Positions 45,910 through 58,640 of a stretch of DNA of 64,000 nucleotides are shown here, in pieces. Source of the DNA: Apostichopus japonicus (taxonomy: Eukaryota > Echinodermata > Holothuroidea > Aspidochirotida > Stichopodidae); contig NC_092577.1 of assembly GCF_037975245.1 (NCBI RefSeq), positions 10,511,513-10,575,512 of the forward strand, given 5' to 3'. Under the pieces are notes generated by a model. It was not told the DNA's origin. It saw nothing but the letters and a program-made list of their open reading frames with translations, and searched no databases. Each line of letters opens with the position of its first letter. Position 1 is the first letter of the stretch. Made by a program: the position numbers and the translations under genes.

Positions 45910-48056
45910 TTGCATCGTCAGTCGCGGGAAATACTTCAGTCATATATTTTTATGTTTTTTTATGCATTCACACGTGAACGAACATGAAAAATCCTCAGAA
46001 TGAACACACCCCACACCCAACTCCCCCCACAAACACACCAATATCCTTTCAACCTCACCTATAGATCCCTTCATAAGAAACGTTTCAATGAACCCAAGGC
46101 AAACGACTCTCTTCTAAATTTCTTAATCGGCTTCTTGTCACTGCCATAAAAATGGAGGCCCACTACTTAAATAAGCAAAAGGGATAATTTGTATATGAGC
46201 GCAACTCCCCATCCCCTTAAAGTTGGCATCTCATCTCTCGAGCAATTTAAAGGTGCAATCGATTATTTCTTTGACAAGGGACCATATTTACTTCTGGACT
46301 AACAAACTTGATTATAATTCCATTTCCATACCTCCCAATATAGAATCCCCCCAGCACCACCTGTAAACTCATTGGCACATCACTATTTGATCAAGGTATG
46401 AGCTGCTTCAAATTTCTTAACTTCATGAAATACTGAACAATCATAATGACGAACGGATCTAATCTGACACACAATGTACTGCATCATCTCTTCACCTCTT
46501 GATTTTAAGAGCTCTCTCATCTACTTTCACCCCATGTCCCCCACCATTTAACCCCCCTCCCCACACATACAGAGGTGTGTTTTGCATTCAGACTGAAGAC
46601 CTCATTCTTTTGTTCTATTTTGCAAATCTACATACCCTAGCCTTAACAACACCCCGGAACAAAACACAAATCTTCTGAGGACCTGAGGATTCTTTTGAAA
46701 TGATGTCTGAGGACTTTTAGTTCAGAATAATAAACATGTGCAACCACACATATACCCACCCAGTCCACGAAACACGCATACCAACAGAACATCATACTGT
46801 AAAAGCTTTGAGATGGTCATATTTATTGATGAAATGGAAATAATGGAAATTTTCTATGAAAAATGTTTAGCATCTCATCGTTGGAGTAATTTAAGATCGG
46901 AAACAAATTATCAAGGGACCATATTTACTTCTGGACCAAAAACCTTGATTATATTTCCATTTAACAAACTTCCCAGACACATAATTCTTTACCGATGCCG
47001 AAGGTACACGTGGCATTGTTGAGTATTCATAACAAGCTGATGTGATGGTTAAGGTGTAAAGGACAGTGTAATGAATGATTCGACAATAGCAAAGCATCCA
47101 ATTTGATAATAATTACTTTTATAAGGTCTGTACTGTGAAGCAATGCCATTAATTTTATTATCATAGAAAGCAGAAGTGATGTAAATAAAATCAGATTATT
47201 TGTATCAATAACTTTACATACACGTGGAGAACACATGGCCCCAGTAATTTCGTTGTCTATCTAGTATTGTTCTAGGCTATATAATTGTGTCTCTTACTAC
47301 TTTCTCCAAACGTATGCTTTTAAAAATAAAAACCTTTTGCATTCATAATTTTTAATAATAATTCAGTAATTTGGGTCGTTTTTCGCACGTTTCTCGCACG
47401 CCAGATCTATGGGTTGATTTCCATACTAATCTCATGTTTTTTTAAGTATACTTGAATTTTCTTTAGGTATGATCAACGATGGTAAATTGTCACATGAGAT
47501 CAAAGATCGATTTTTTTAACATTGAATGTGAAACAATCTGAAATATGAATTGTAATGCCTCTACGGTATACTATATACAGATGCGCCAGTTAACGCGACT
47601 ATCAAACTCTGGTAGTATATCACCGAACAAGAGGGTTGTCCCACTCCTTGAAACAGGCTCCCTACACACCTTTCACACTCTATGTACAGATGGGCACATT
47701 CAAGACAGTCGTTTTCGGGTTTAATTGCCATTGTAAGAGACTATAGCTTGGTGACCAGTAGACTGAATGTTTACTTACCTTATATCGGTAAAGATCCCCA
47801 CAAAGTAGTTCACTCCTTTACTGGTTTTAGTCTTTAAAGCGTTTTAAACAGTTTTTCCGTGTTAATCGAAGTTCACTTAAAATATTTCTAGTGTGGCTCT
47901 GTATACTATATGTATATATATCAAGCATTTCAATAAACCATGCTATGGTGTTGTACAGCAAAGTAACGATACGTTATGTTTGAACGAAGATTGCGTGTAT
48001 TTCACGAGGGAACACCTTAACACGGTCAACGATTCCATTGTGCGAAATCGTTGATA
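45910..48056. other. Block A right part, upstream of TRIM gene 4
   Basis: No supported gene; collinear with 58567-58640 plus 59730-61853. A stretch of about 70 bp (aagggaccatatttacttctgga...) occurs at about 46278 and again at about 46915, an internal repeat shared with block B. Confidence 0.6.
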
Positions 48057-48474
48057 ATCCTGATTACATTTGTTCCTGTTCAGTTTTTGATGTGAATGCC
48101 CCCAAAACAATTACAGTGTGCATTGTCATTAGTCACTACTTCACAAATGATGCGAGTCGAAAATGACAACACAGCCTACCCTTATAGGATTTGTATACAA
48201 CAATATGGTAACCTAACATTTAAACACCACAGTCTTTACACGGTAAAATAATGTGCCAGTTTTCGGAATTGGATTCGAATTTTGTGCACAATGAGTACGA
48301 AAGATAACATAACGAAGTTGTAAAAGTTCATAAGCCGTTAACAGTCAATCAAATCATTGGAAAACATTTTTCAGCTCACTTTAGCAAGAAACATTTTGCA
48401 AATTATTGTTAAACCCTGTGAAGATAGGTGCATTACACTAAAAATCAATCTTCTTTTTTGTTTGTTAGGCATAC
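48057..48474. other. Inter-block sequence, nothing recognised
   Basis: AT-rich and not shared with block B. No gene or repeat recognised. Confidence 0.5.
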
Positions 48475-49485
48475 TGTTGCGAGGGCCCATTGTAACCTAA
48501 CGCTAGTCACTGCTAGTGAGGAACCTAATGTTATAATATAGAAAGTATTTGAAGTGGCCTACCTGACAAATCAATATTTGAGAAATTAGGTCGGGTTACC
48601 GTGTCAGAATGTTATTTATGTAATGAGCAATACACGATTGTTCTGGTATATTCCTTATGATGGCACACTGGTCTCGGTTCCCGACGGTTTACGTGAATTC
48701 CCGTTGTACGCTGTGCACGCATCTTCGTGGATTCTCTGGAATGTTCGCGAGATATGCAAAGGACTTCCGGAAACGGGGAAACTGGGTCGAGTTGTTACTC
48801 AGGTGTATCGAGAAAATCTAGATGATTCTTGACATGGCGAATCGTATAAAAACCCGCCCCAGATCGGATAGTTGCTCAGGTTCGGAACGAATACAAGCGA
48901 CGACACATATTATACCATTCTACTATATATCGTCAGTGCTCAACTGCCAGTAGTTTCTGAGGGATTGACATATCGATACCAAGATTGATTCTACACTTCC
49001 ATTCAGAAGTTTGAAGAGGACTTTGCTGTGAAACTACAGTTTTCCAGTATTTATTTCGGAGAATGTGAAGAATTTCTGTCTCCGTTGAGGAAGTTCGTTA
49101 CGCCATGAGTTGGTGGCTATAAAGCTGATTTTGGACTGACTCTGGAATATTTAGTCGGCGAGAAGTTCGACTTGTGCTTCACTCGATTGTGGCCTGAAGT
49201 CCGTCTTCTATTTTGGAGCATCGCCGGAAAGAAGGTGACTGCTGTTTCTGGGATCACGAGAAACTTCGTCGAGGACCAGTGAATTTCGCGGTACAACGGA
49301 CCGAGAATCGTCGTCATCAAGGTCGTGGCCGCTGAGGGATATCGCCGTTGGAAGAGACCAGCGTGTTTTAAAGTGTATCAAATTCTCTAGACTTGTCAAT
49401 TTGTCTATGTTCCTCTCATAAACGAGCCCAGGCTTGTGTCTCGTTAAAAATTAATTATCGAGACCTCTTGCATTCCAACGTAACA
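48475..49485. mobile_element. Solo LTR, copy A (1011 bp)
   Basis: Starts TGTTGCGAGGGCCCA and ends CCAACGTAACA (TG...CA). It is flanked by the 4-bp duplication ATAC (48471-48474, 49486-49489). Homologous over its whole length to 58641-59729. A TATAAAAA box at 48845-48852 would drive LTR transcription on the plus strand. No gag/pol is adjacent, so it is a recombination product of an LTR retrotransposon (a 4-bp duplication would suit a Ty3/gypsy-like element). Confidence 0.9.
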
Positions 49486-49489
49486 ATAC

Positions 49490-49875
49490 ACTTTCTACGA
49501 ATTTCTTCGACAAAGTAATATTATGCCTATATTTAATTGTCCCAACTTCCGGAGGCCTTTTGGTTCTTAACCCCCATCACGTAGCATTTGATATTTTCAT
49601 TACAAAGCGTTTCAGAATAATTCCTCTTCACGAAGGGTAGTTTTGAGCTCGAAATTAACTACGAGGGCCAACAAATATCTGAAACTGCTCGTCCCTAAAA
49701 TAACCCCATATCGTTCGTACCTTCCCCCACCTCACCAGAAATAGCATAGCCTCATACATCTCCGATATTGTTTTCACTCGGTTCAATTTTGTTTTTATCG
49801 TACCCCCTCTTCCCCACCCCTCCCTCCGTGTGGAAATTCTTCAAAGGACCCACGAGTTGTCTATCGAGAAACAGT
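49490..49875. other. Inter-block sequence, nothing recognised
   Basis: No gene recognised. The start of block B similarity follows. Confidence 0.5.
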
Positions 49876-52510
49876 ATTCAGATGTAAATAATAATAATAT
49901 AGGAAATCCGGAGAATAACATTATATTGATTGAGGAGAAAAAGGAAGATATATCCAAATTATTCAATACGACCGTATTGATGTCAAGACGACATATTTAT
50001 TGTCTTGAATTTCTGAAAGTGTGATTCACGGTAGTGCAATAGCGAAATGTTTTCCAATACGGTATGTGTGTTTGAAGGATGCCAAAGTGTTCCTAAATCG
50101 AGAGCTGTAGTGACTCTGTTCATAGTGTAATGATTGTACGGCTTCAACTGTCAGCAAAGTTTGCACTGCCCGTGAAATTTGATACGACAAATATTAAAAT
50201 AAATTTGCTTTTTACTCCAAAACAAAACTTTTGTTGTTGTACCAGGTATATTTCAAAAACCCAGTTGTGAACCCTTTCTATCTGCCGGCGCTTTTCTTGA
50301 GGATGTCCGACTTCACTTGCTAGATTTATGAGTAGTGAGCCAGTTTCGCAAAATTCCATACAAAGTAAGGCCTACGTACAATGTTTACATGATTGTTTAA
50401 AAACTGATTTTGTTCAATCGACTAAAAATGACGCGATTCTACATTTAACTTTCTAAGTGTCGATGTTAACTTGCTCAGATTCTATCAAGTGTACGTTGCA
50501 AATTGTTTTACCGTTTACGAATTCCGAGCATTTTGCACTACTAGACAGTTACTACGAAGTTCAATGACCATGTATTTGAACTTGGGAAACCCCAAACACG
50601 CCTGCCAGACGGATCTTAGGACCACCTCACTTGTATGTTGTTTTGCCACGTGATATGTAAGCAGTTGATCAGATACACAAACAAATGCACTGGAAGATTT
50701 TATTTGTAAATTTGTTGTCGTATGTGGTCATTGTAGGATGTTGACCCGTGTAACGATAGGACTTGTGTAGTTTAAAGCATTAGCCTATTGCTGGTATTAC
50801 GCATATGACTCCGTCATCGTTCATGGTAGACTATACTTTCAATTTTGAACACAACTGAGGGTACGTTTAGTTTATTCAGCCATTTGGCCATTATAAAAAG
50901 ATATCGGATTAACTTGGTGCGCGAGATCTCGTATGAAACGAGTTTGCTATCGTCAATTACTGATAAGCTAGGTTACTACGGTAATACCGTCTAATATACA
51001 CTGATCAACTGATATCTTTCTATAAAATATTATTTAATAGGGAAGGTGCACGCTTCGTGTTTCGGCTCCTCAAAATGATAATCAAACAAGAAACAATCCT
51101 TGTTAATCGATCGATTCATACAGTGTTCAGTGGGATCTCACACATTTACATAACTTCACGGTATGATCGAACAGATATATTGCTTCACCAATAGCAATAT
51201 TGTTATATATAGATGTTCTGAGTCAAATGATTCGTGAAATCTAATTGGTATTTGACAGTCAACGTGATCTGGAAGCAGACACAAACAAAGATCCGCATAT
51301 ATTGGAGATACACAACCAAATACCTTTTTTTTCCATAGGAACACGTGAAGAGAATGTGGATATCTATGACATGTTGGCGTGAAGCGATAAGGAAGGAAAG
51401 TTTTCATTTACAGAGTGTTTCAGCCTCTATATCATATTTACGTCAGATAATACAATTACCAATTATGTAATTTTCACTCTATGTAGTAATTTGTAACTCT
51501 TTATTCCACCAGAACATGTGGTCCAGTTAGCCAACCTTTCTAAACCTAATTCTCAATAATTTCGAAAGTGATATTAACTGGACAAATATGGGTAAATGTT
51601 CAACTAAGTGACGTTCGTTTGCTGAAATGAAAAGGAAAATGAAATTATGCATAACTAAATATACTTTCTGTGCCATATTATTATATTCGCTTCATTCCTA
51701 GATGACATGTAGTCTACTGGTCTTTATGTCAGTAACTCTGAGATTCTTTTAAATAGAAATAAGAAATAGAAACTAAAAAATGAAATAACTAATAATAGAA
51801 CATGAGTATATTTTGATTTTTTTTAATTGACTTTTGATATTATTTTAGGTTGTCTATCTTTCTTTTAATTATGCTGATGATGCAGATACCTGCTTATTAT
51901 ATGTCACCTGATTGTCAAGGAATTGGAATATGCAGTGCAGGATGAGGGCATTCACCCCCCCCCCCTCCCTCCTCCTTTATTTGACATAGAAGTTTCTACT
52001 TTGTCAGTTTATGATGGTTACATCTATCACTTACCTGTCATCCCGCCACTTTTCCCTACACACCCAAACAAGTTCCATGTTATGACACTTCCAGCAAGAG
52101 GCCCAATTCTACTGAGAAATTATTCACAGAGGAAAAGTTTACTCAAATTAACAACTACTAGTACCAGTAATAAAAGCAATTCAAAATGGGCTTAAAAAAC
52201 TACAAGCTATCCCTACGCCACCCCCTTTTCCATGTCAAGAAAAAGTAGGGTGAATTTGTGCAAAGGAACTAAAATTACTATCCCAGGATATCTTCCACAG
52301 TGTAGCGATCCCCTCCCTCCCCCCCCCCCGGTCGCGATTTTTTCCCAAGCAGGTTTGTAATTACGGAGTTTTCAGCCAATCAGATTGCTCGTGACGTCAG
52401 CATAATAATAATCATCGCTTGGAAGTTCGAAGACATATTCTGAGTTACACACTGACACTTGATTGAGTCTAGTTAAGGGGTTTCCCTTCAAACGCCCTAA
52501 TTTTATTTTT

Positions 52511-52990
52511 AATGCTTGAATTACATGTTGACCTCACTTATGATACATACTCTACATTCTATTTGGTTCGTGTTTACGTTATCCACGATTCGTGAGCCGT
52601 TCTATTGAAATCAGAATTCGTTCGTGGAATGGGTAGGCCTACACTAAAAGCAACTTTACGACGCGAGTTCACGAGTCTTGAGTGAATAAACGCAAAACAG
52701 TATAGTGTATAGTGTAATATATTTCCGTCACTGCACTGTGTACAGAGTTTAATGCTTGGATTACATGTTGACCTCACTTATGATAAATACGCTACATTCT
52801 ATTTGGTTCGTGTTTACGTTATCCACGATTCGTGAGACGTTCCATTAAAATCAGAAATCGTTTCGTTGAATGGGTAGGCCTACACTAAAAGCAACTTCAC
52901 GACGCAAGTTCACGAGTCTTGAGTGAATATACGCAAAACAGTATAGTGAATAGTATGATATATTTCCGTCACTGCACTGTGTACAGAGTT
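52511..52990. repeat. Two-copy 240-bp tandem duplication
   Basis: aatgcttgaattacatgttg at 52511 and aatgcttggattacatgttg at 52751. The two copies are very alike and end at cactgtgtacagagtt. Confidence 0.92.
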
Positions 52991-53127
52991 ATAATACATA
53001 TAGGCCTACAGCGCATGTGTGATGTACCCTGTACGAAACTTTCACTGTGCGATGTCATCGATTAATGCCTTCACAGAAAACTTCGATCAAAGTAGATAAT
53101 ACAATACTAGTGTTCTAAATATGTACA

Positions 53128-53286
53128 CATCCATTTGTTGCAACGAAGATATACCCGTTCAAAATTGCTCGTAGCTTTTCGTTCATATAATTAGATATGT
53201 TTGGAATATTCCAAACATATCTAAATATATGTACGAAAAGCTACGGGTAATTTGAACGGGTTCATCTTCGTTGCAACATATGGATG
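53128..53286. repeat. 159-bp foldback (imperfect palindrome)
   Basis: The arms meet at ggaatattcc (53203-53212) and extend outward through tagatatgttt, gtagcttttcgt, cccgttcaaa and gttgcaacgaaga to catccat/atggatg, with few mismatches. Absent from block A. It looks like a small foldback MITE. Confidence 0.85.
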
Positions 53287-54589
53287 CAGAACCTCGAAGT
53301 GAAGGTTTCTATGGTGATGACGTAACTTTTCCGACCAATCATGAACGACTATTTACGCACAATTGCAAACCTGTTTGGGAAAATAATTCGCCCCTGTCCT
53401 CCAGCTGACCCCATCTGTCCAGCGAAGACACCTGAAGAAGACAATCAATGACATTGTGCTTTTAAAACACTTTCTCTTCACAAATGTACATTTTAACCAA
53501 TTACTATGCATGTAGCTATATGGATACTACTTGGCAGTAGGAATAACAATCGTATGATTAAAATAACGTCGTGTGAGTTTACTTTACCATAATTTCATAA
53601 TTCAATCTTTAGTCTATTTCACCCAAACGTATTACGAAATTATGACAAAAATCAAATCAAATGAAACAAAAAGTTTTAAAAATGATATTATGTAATGCAT
53701 GCAAATGAACAAACAAATGTTAAACAGTGAAACAACAGTTTCTACGTTAGTTGAAAGGCTATCAAACATGTTGATAAAGCTTCAATCGTGAAAATTCATT
53801 CAGGCTATCCTAACATTTACTCCTGTAAGAGAAGTTGGTAGAAATCAGAAAAGTAAAAAGTTGCCAGTGATTGAACAATTCATGCAGGTATATTTACGGG
53901 AATAATATGTACACAAACAAATGCAAAATAATGACCAATCGTTTTTTTTTGAGGGGGGGGGGGGGGTCGGTATTGGTTGTTCATCCGTATCGCAAGATTT
54001 CCATGTCAAGCCCCCCCCCCCCCCACCTTCTTCCTGTATGTATCTATTCATATTTCTGAATTACTGAGAAAATGCCGAAAACAAGTTTATTATACATATC
54101 TCTTGATACCTGCAAGCGCTGGTTATTTTTCTTTGTACTGCGCAAAAATACAATTCTGCGTATTCTGAGCTTTATGCTGTTAATAGTCATTAAGAAAGAA
54201 TGATGATATTTTATCTGATTATTAGAATATTGGAAATGATAAAGTAAGGAACAGAGAAATGAAAGTTAAAAATAAAATGTGTGGTTCTCAAGTATGCCTT
54301 CTGTAAATACTTTTAGTTAGACGATAACTATATTGACATTACTCTTTTCATCGCCATGATATCACTCTACTACAAATAAAATATCTAGAGTGTCTGGAGC
54401 GGTATCCGTATGATGAGCGGCTATGCTAACAATAGCATTAAAACACGTCTTAGGCTATCAGCTGAACTCATTCTATAATTGATTTGTCTGGCAAGATTTC
54501 ACGAATGCAGTTGATCTACTTCTTAGTGCAACTTCTGAGTGGGGTGGAGGGGGCGGGGAATCTGCTCCCCTTTTGACCGTTACAGGAGG

Positions 54590-55825
54590 TGAGGTGCGCC
54601 ACTAATCTTGCAGATAAATGATTGGAAGGCAGCTGACTCCGACAAAAGCTGCCAGCGTGTCTTAAAACAATGTAACTGTAAACTATAATATATGTTTACT
54701 TACATTTTGTTTATATTTTGTGAATCAAAAACTCAATCCACTCCTCATATTTGGATGTAATCTTGTATTATTCCGGTACCAAAACAATCAGGCATAACTA
54801 GCATGAACGATCTTCGTCCAGCTGCTTTCGCTTCCGTCGTACTGAATCATGCGAACGATTTATTTTACACTACTTTAAGAAGCTAACTGCTAATGTTATG
54901 GATGATCTCCACTTTGCCTATAGAAAAGATCGTAATACTGAAGATGATATCCTGTTCACACTGGACTAATTGTATTCTCATCTTGAAGACTCCAGATCTG
55001 GTTCTGTGTCAGCCAGCATTATGTACTTTTTGTATGTCTGATTTGCATGCAATGCTATACAACCTTATATTTACTCCCTGCCCTGTTCCTTTAATCCTCT
55101 CTTTCCCCCTCCACTGTTTATCTCCTACGTCTCCTCTTCCCCGGTTGCTTTCTTCTCTCCATCCCTTGTCTACTCATAATCCCCTTTCATCTATCTCATT
55201 GTGTTCACCGTGCTCATCAACCTGTCTGTATTGTGTGCGTGTTTTTGTCTCTTCTGTTACTGTTACTTGTCATTTAGCCTCTGAAGAAGATCCTGCTAGG
55301 ATCTAAACGTCAGGCAATCTTACTTTTACACAACCGTATATTTTAGTAGATCTGCTACTGGTTCTTATAACGCTGGCCCGTTGGGTCTTAGATTATAATA
55401 CCAACCATTCACAAGGTGTCCGTATTGGTATTCTGTTAAAACTGATGTTATTAATTGTGGTACTGGAGCATCCCAGGGTACTTTGCTTGAACCTTGCCTC
55501 TGCTCTAACTGGTTTGATTAATAGGGATAAGGTGTCTGAACCAGTTGTTTTTAAAGGATAAGGTAGAGGATAGAGTTAGTGAGTACAAATGCCTGGGACT
55601 ATGTTTGAAGACCATCTCAAGGGGGATGTACCCTTCGAGTATATAGCTAAACGTCTGAAACCCCGCATGTATTGTTTTAACAAAAATCACGACTTACTGT
55701 ATAACAACATGGGACATCGCGGCAATGCAAATAAGACATCTAAGAGAGACCTTATATTATTTTTGATTGTGTTATATTATCAAGCGGGCCGGACGGGAAA
55801 TGTTCGCCTAAGGTGGACCAAGTTT
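54590..55825 (+). pseudogene. Decayed LINE reverse-transcriptase fragment, block B
   Basis: Homologous to 36945-38075, with partly better-kept text (DDILFTLD, LYSHLEDSRSGSVS, QPYILVDLLLVLI, WVLDYNTNHSQGVRIG). It has stops and frameshifts and is interrupted by the insert at 55073-55329. Confidence 0.7.
55073..55329 (+). mobile_element. 257-bp retroposed fragment with hammerhead-like motif
   Basis: Absent from block A and flanked by a near-perfect 14-bp duplication (acaacc-t/g-tatattt at 55059-55072 and 55330-55343). A pyrimidine-rich body is followed by CTGAAGA, a perfect GATCC/GGATC hairpin, then TAAACGTC (55281-55311). The layout is that of the hammerhead-type core known from Penelope-like elements, but with T in place of the conserved G of GAAAC. 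It is probably a truncated Penelope-like or SINE copy. Confidence 0.55.
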
Positions 55826-56162
55826 TTGAAAGTCGGGTTCGTGGGCAAACTTAGTTATGTGTAAAAGGATGTTAGCAACCCCCAAATATTAAGAAATGAG
55901 TAATTCTATCATTCCACTCGGTGGTACAATGCGACCACTGAGCGCAAACATCATTCGTCGGCTACCCTTCTTCCTTTCTGAAGCAAGCCGCTAGTATAAC
56001 TTTTAGCTTGTTTTTTTAATCATTAATCATTCTTCTTGTCATTTTCATTGCCTTGTTTGGGTTTTTGCAACTTGACAATGTCTGGTCAGTACTGTGTTAC
56101 CTATGTACATGCATTTCGTTGGTTAGATCGTCTTTTAAAGTGTTAGTGTTTTTATGTCTTGT

Positions 56163-58418
56163 TCATCTTAATATCGCTCTTGTTCTACTTTGTTTTATCT
56201 TCAGGCATGGAATTACACTTGTTGGATATATACCGCAAGTGTACAGCTTTATAGACTCATTTGTTGCTATTAAGAGTTTATCAGTACCATCAACTTCTAA
56301 TATGGTTATACAACTAGCTTCACCGTCTACCTCTCTTTTTGTTAGTAACCTTCTGTCATTCTGACTATACTGTACCAGGATACATCTCTGCTTACCTGAG
56401 AAGTATGTCGACCATAACATGTAGATCAAATCGTTCTTATCTGTGCACACACTAGTAGGTATCCAGTCACCTACATCAAGAAATGCTTTCATTAATTCAT
56501 ATATCAGATTACCCTTCATGGTGACTGCATAAACTCTTTTACCAATGCTATCACAAACCAGGAGACTACCTCTATGTACAGTGATATCGTACGAGTATTT
56601 GATTACATCTGGTAAAGTGATGGTGTGACTATACCTTAACTGATCATCAAATACATACATATATCTGCTGCCAGTACCAACAATGATGTGACTGTTAAGG
56701 GGATCGAAAGCAACACAGCTCACAAATCGATCGTGGGGCCAGTCACTAATGACGTCACTGATGTTTCTCTTGCTAAGTACACCACTATGCACATCATAAA
56801 TACTGACTTCATCACGCAAGCAAGCTGTTGCAACTGTGCGGTTTGATAAAGAACAACAGTAACGTAATGCGAAGGACCTGGACCTCTGATTCTGGATCTG
56901 ATCTTTTCGTACAACTTCACCTTTCTTGTTGATCACAGTTATATGTGTGTACCCTTCTGATTCAATACCAGTGATGACAAAGTGGCCTTCCCCGCTGCTT
57001 GCAATACCATTGATCCACCTACGTTTACCTTTGATTCCCAAAGCATCAATAACAGGCTCTTCATGTTTAGTTTCCGTGACGTCATCAAAAGTAACTTTGG
57101 TTATGTCGCTAATTGGAAAAACATATAAAGATGTAAAGTCTGGAAATTCTTTTTTCATTTCTTCTATTAGAGGTTCACATGCTGCTCTTATATCAGGAAT
57201 ACACTGAACGTCTGTCCAATCGTCATTAGAAGAAAGAACAGACGAACTCGTTATTGTGAAGTTCTCATATCGATTAATAATCTGTTCACAACTTTCCGAG
57301 ATTTCTTTAAGTTCATCTTCATTTCGTTTTGCAAGTAGTTCTTTCTTTGTTGTCAAGTTCTTTAAATTAAGATCTAGGCTTTCAACTTTTCTTGAGAGTT
57401 GTTCCTCAATTCTATTGCAATATTCTTTAAACCCTTTACATTTATCATCATATTTCCATTTAGTTGTTTTCCTGATGTTGTCATATTTCTCTCTTAGTTG
57501 GTTCAATTCTTTTTCAAAATTAGAACTCGTTTGATTGTCTTCAACTTTTCTTAGGTTCTCTATGCTCAATATCCCTCGTTCTCTCACATTAGTAACTTCG
57601 GCAAGTTTATCTTTAATCTTGTGTGCCTGCTCTTTGTGCTGTTTTTTGACACTTTCTGTCACATTGACAACACTTTCCTTTAATTTTATAGTTGTGTCTT
57701 TAACTTTCTTTGGTAAGTCGTATAGTTTAACTTTGTGTTTATTAAGTTCCGCTAGTTTCGGTTCGAGCAATTTTCTTTCATTCTTTGCTAGTTCTGTTAC
57801 GTCGTGTAGGTCATGGCCTTTGTGTTTACTGTATGTACAGATCACACAAACCGGTAGATTTCCGCAAGTACTGCAACATAATTTGGCATTCTCGTTCACA
57901 TGTACATCGCACATGGGATCTTCGGTAAGTGCTGCTAACTTATCCAATGTTAGTTTCTTTGTTTCAATATCGTCCAATTTCAGAGTGTGTGGTTGATGAT
58001 CTGTAAGCATTTTACTTTTGACGTGGACCTCGTAACATTCATCACATAGAAACTCTCTGCACTTAAAACAGTATGCTGAAACTACCGTATTTTGTGAACA
58101 GCTGATGCATTTCTTTAAATCTTTATTTCCAAAACATGTTTGCAATATTATGAATTCAAGCATACTCTTCATATGAAAATCAGTCTTGAAACCGTCTACC
58201 CCATTTTCCGGTACGACGTTATCCTGTTTACACATTGGACATTTAACTGATCCATCTTGGCTGGCTCCAATGATTGCTTTCAAGCAATCTTTACAGTATC
58301 GATGAAGACATGGTAACTGTTTCGGTTCTTTAAGTTGATCCAAGCAAACAGGACACAGGAAGAAATCGTCTGGCAAGAATTTTAGTGATGTTAGCGAAGC
58401 CATCGTTGTGGTAGACAT
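56163..58418 (-). CDS. TRIM-like RING/B-box/coiled-coil protein, copy 5 (intact second-subfamily member)
   Basis: Predicted 751 aa in one coding exon. C3HC4 RING with C22, C25, C37, H39, C42, C45, C60, C63; B-box-like clusters in the next 150 residues (KKCISCSQ...; MCDVHVNENAKLCCSTCGN...HKGHDLHD); a lysine/glutamate-rich coiled coil; then a propeller-like region with IIVGTGSRYMYVFDDQL. It has a longer basic C-terminal tail than copies 1-3, from which it is clearly diverged. The start is the first ATG after the conserved acceptor; a second ATG at 58403 matches the start of copies 1-3. Predicted E3 ubiquitin ligase. It is the undamaged reference for interrupted gene 4. Confidence 0.9.
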   Translation of the reverse strand: MSTTTMASLTSLKFLPDDFFLCPVCLDQLKEPKQLPCLHRYCKDCLKAIIGASQDGSVKCPMCKQDNVVPENGVDGFKTDFHMKSMLEFIILQTCFGNKDLKKCISCSQNTVVSAYCFKCREFLCDECYEVHVKSKMLTDHQPHTLKLDDIETKKLTLDKLAALTEDPMCDVHVNENAKLCCSTCGNLPVCVICTYSKHKGHDLHDVTELAKNERKLLEPKLAELNKHKVKLYDLPKKVKDTTIKLKESVVNVTESVKKQHKEQAHKIKDKLAEVTNVRERGILSIENLRKVEDNQTSSNFEKELNQLREKYDNIRKTTKWKYDDKCKGFKEYCNRIEEQLSRKVESLDLNLKNLTTKKELLAKRNEDELKEISESCEQIINRYENFTITSSSVLSSNDDWTDVQCIPDIRAACEPLIEEMKKEFPDFTSLYVFPISDITKVTFDDVTETKHEEPVIDALGIKGKRRWINGIASSGEGHFVITGIESEGYTHITVINKKGEVVRKDQIQNQRSRSFALRYCCSLSNRTVATACLRDEVSIYDVHSGVLSKRNISDVISDWPHDRFVSCVAFDPLNSHIIVGTGSRYMYVFDDQLRYSHTITLPDVIKYSYDITVHRGSLLVCDSIGKRVYAVTMKGNLIYELMKAFLDVGDWIPTSVCTDKNDLIYMLWSTYFSGKQRCILVQYSQNDRRLLTKREVDGEASCITILEVDGTDKLLIATNESIKLYTCGIYPTSVIPCLKIKQSRTRAILR

Positions 58419-58423
58419 GATTT

Positions 58424-58565
58424 CTGCAATATACAATATATAACGGATCAAACTAACCGTTTTGCCATAAACTTCCTCAGTAATACTCAAATGTGTTTAA
58501 CAAAATAAAAAAGTTAGCAAGTTCTAAACTTTTCTGATATTTGATCACACTGGAGCGCACACTAC
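58424..58565 (-). other. Predicted 5'-leader intron of TRIM gene 5
   Basis: Donor GATGCAAG|GTAGTG (58566/58565) and acceptor ATATTGCAG|AAATCATG (58424/58423); 142 nt. Confidence 0.6.
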
Positions 58566-58640
58566 CTTGCATCGTATATTTTTATGTTTTTTATGCATTC
58601 ACACGTGAAAGAACATGGCAAATCCTCAAACTGAACACAC

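Larger units (their letters stand above)
32720..48056. repeat. Segmental duplication, block A
   Basis: Collinear with block B from gtaaat...ggaaatccggag (32730 vs 49883) to cgaaatcgttgat (about 48056 vs 61853), in the same orientation. Block-A-only sequence includes the 5085-bp transposon and about 1.3 kb at 35320-36640. The LTR at 58641 is absent here, and the empty site is visible near 46003. Confidence 0.88.
51755..53540. other. Block-B-specific stretch without supported gene
   Basis: Replaces about 280 bp of block A (34640-34920). It holds C tracts near 51956 and 52319, a two-copy 240-bp tandem repeat and a foldback. The proline-rich frame at 51923-52195 is driven by the C tract and is not credible. 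Confidence 0.6.

Noticed and set aside
51923-52195. Proline-rich 90-codon frame
   Set aside because: Driven by a C tract of variable length; absent from block A and without motifs.
55589-55864. 91-codon plus-strand frame, also present at 37853-38128
   Set aside because: It lies in and after the decayed LINE remnant in a frame other than the reverse-transcriptase one; its conservation reflects block duplication.
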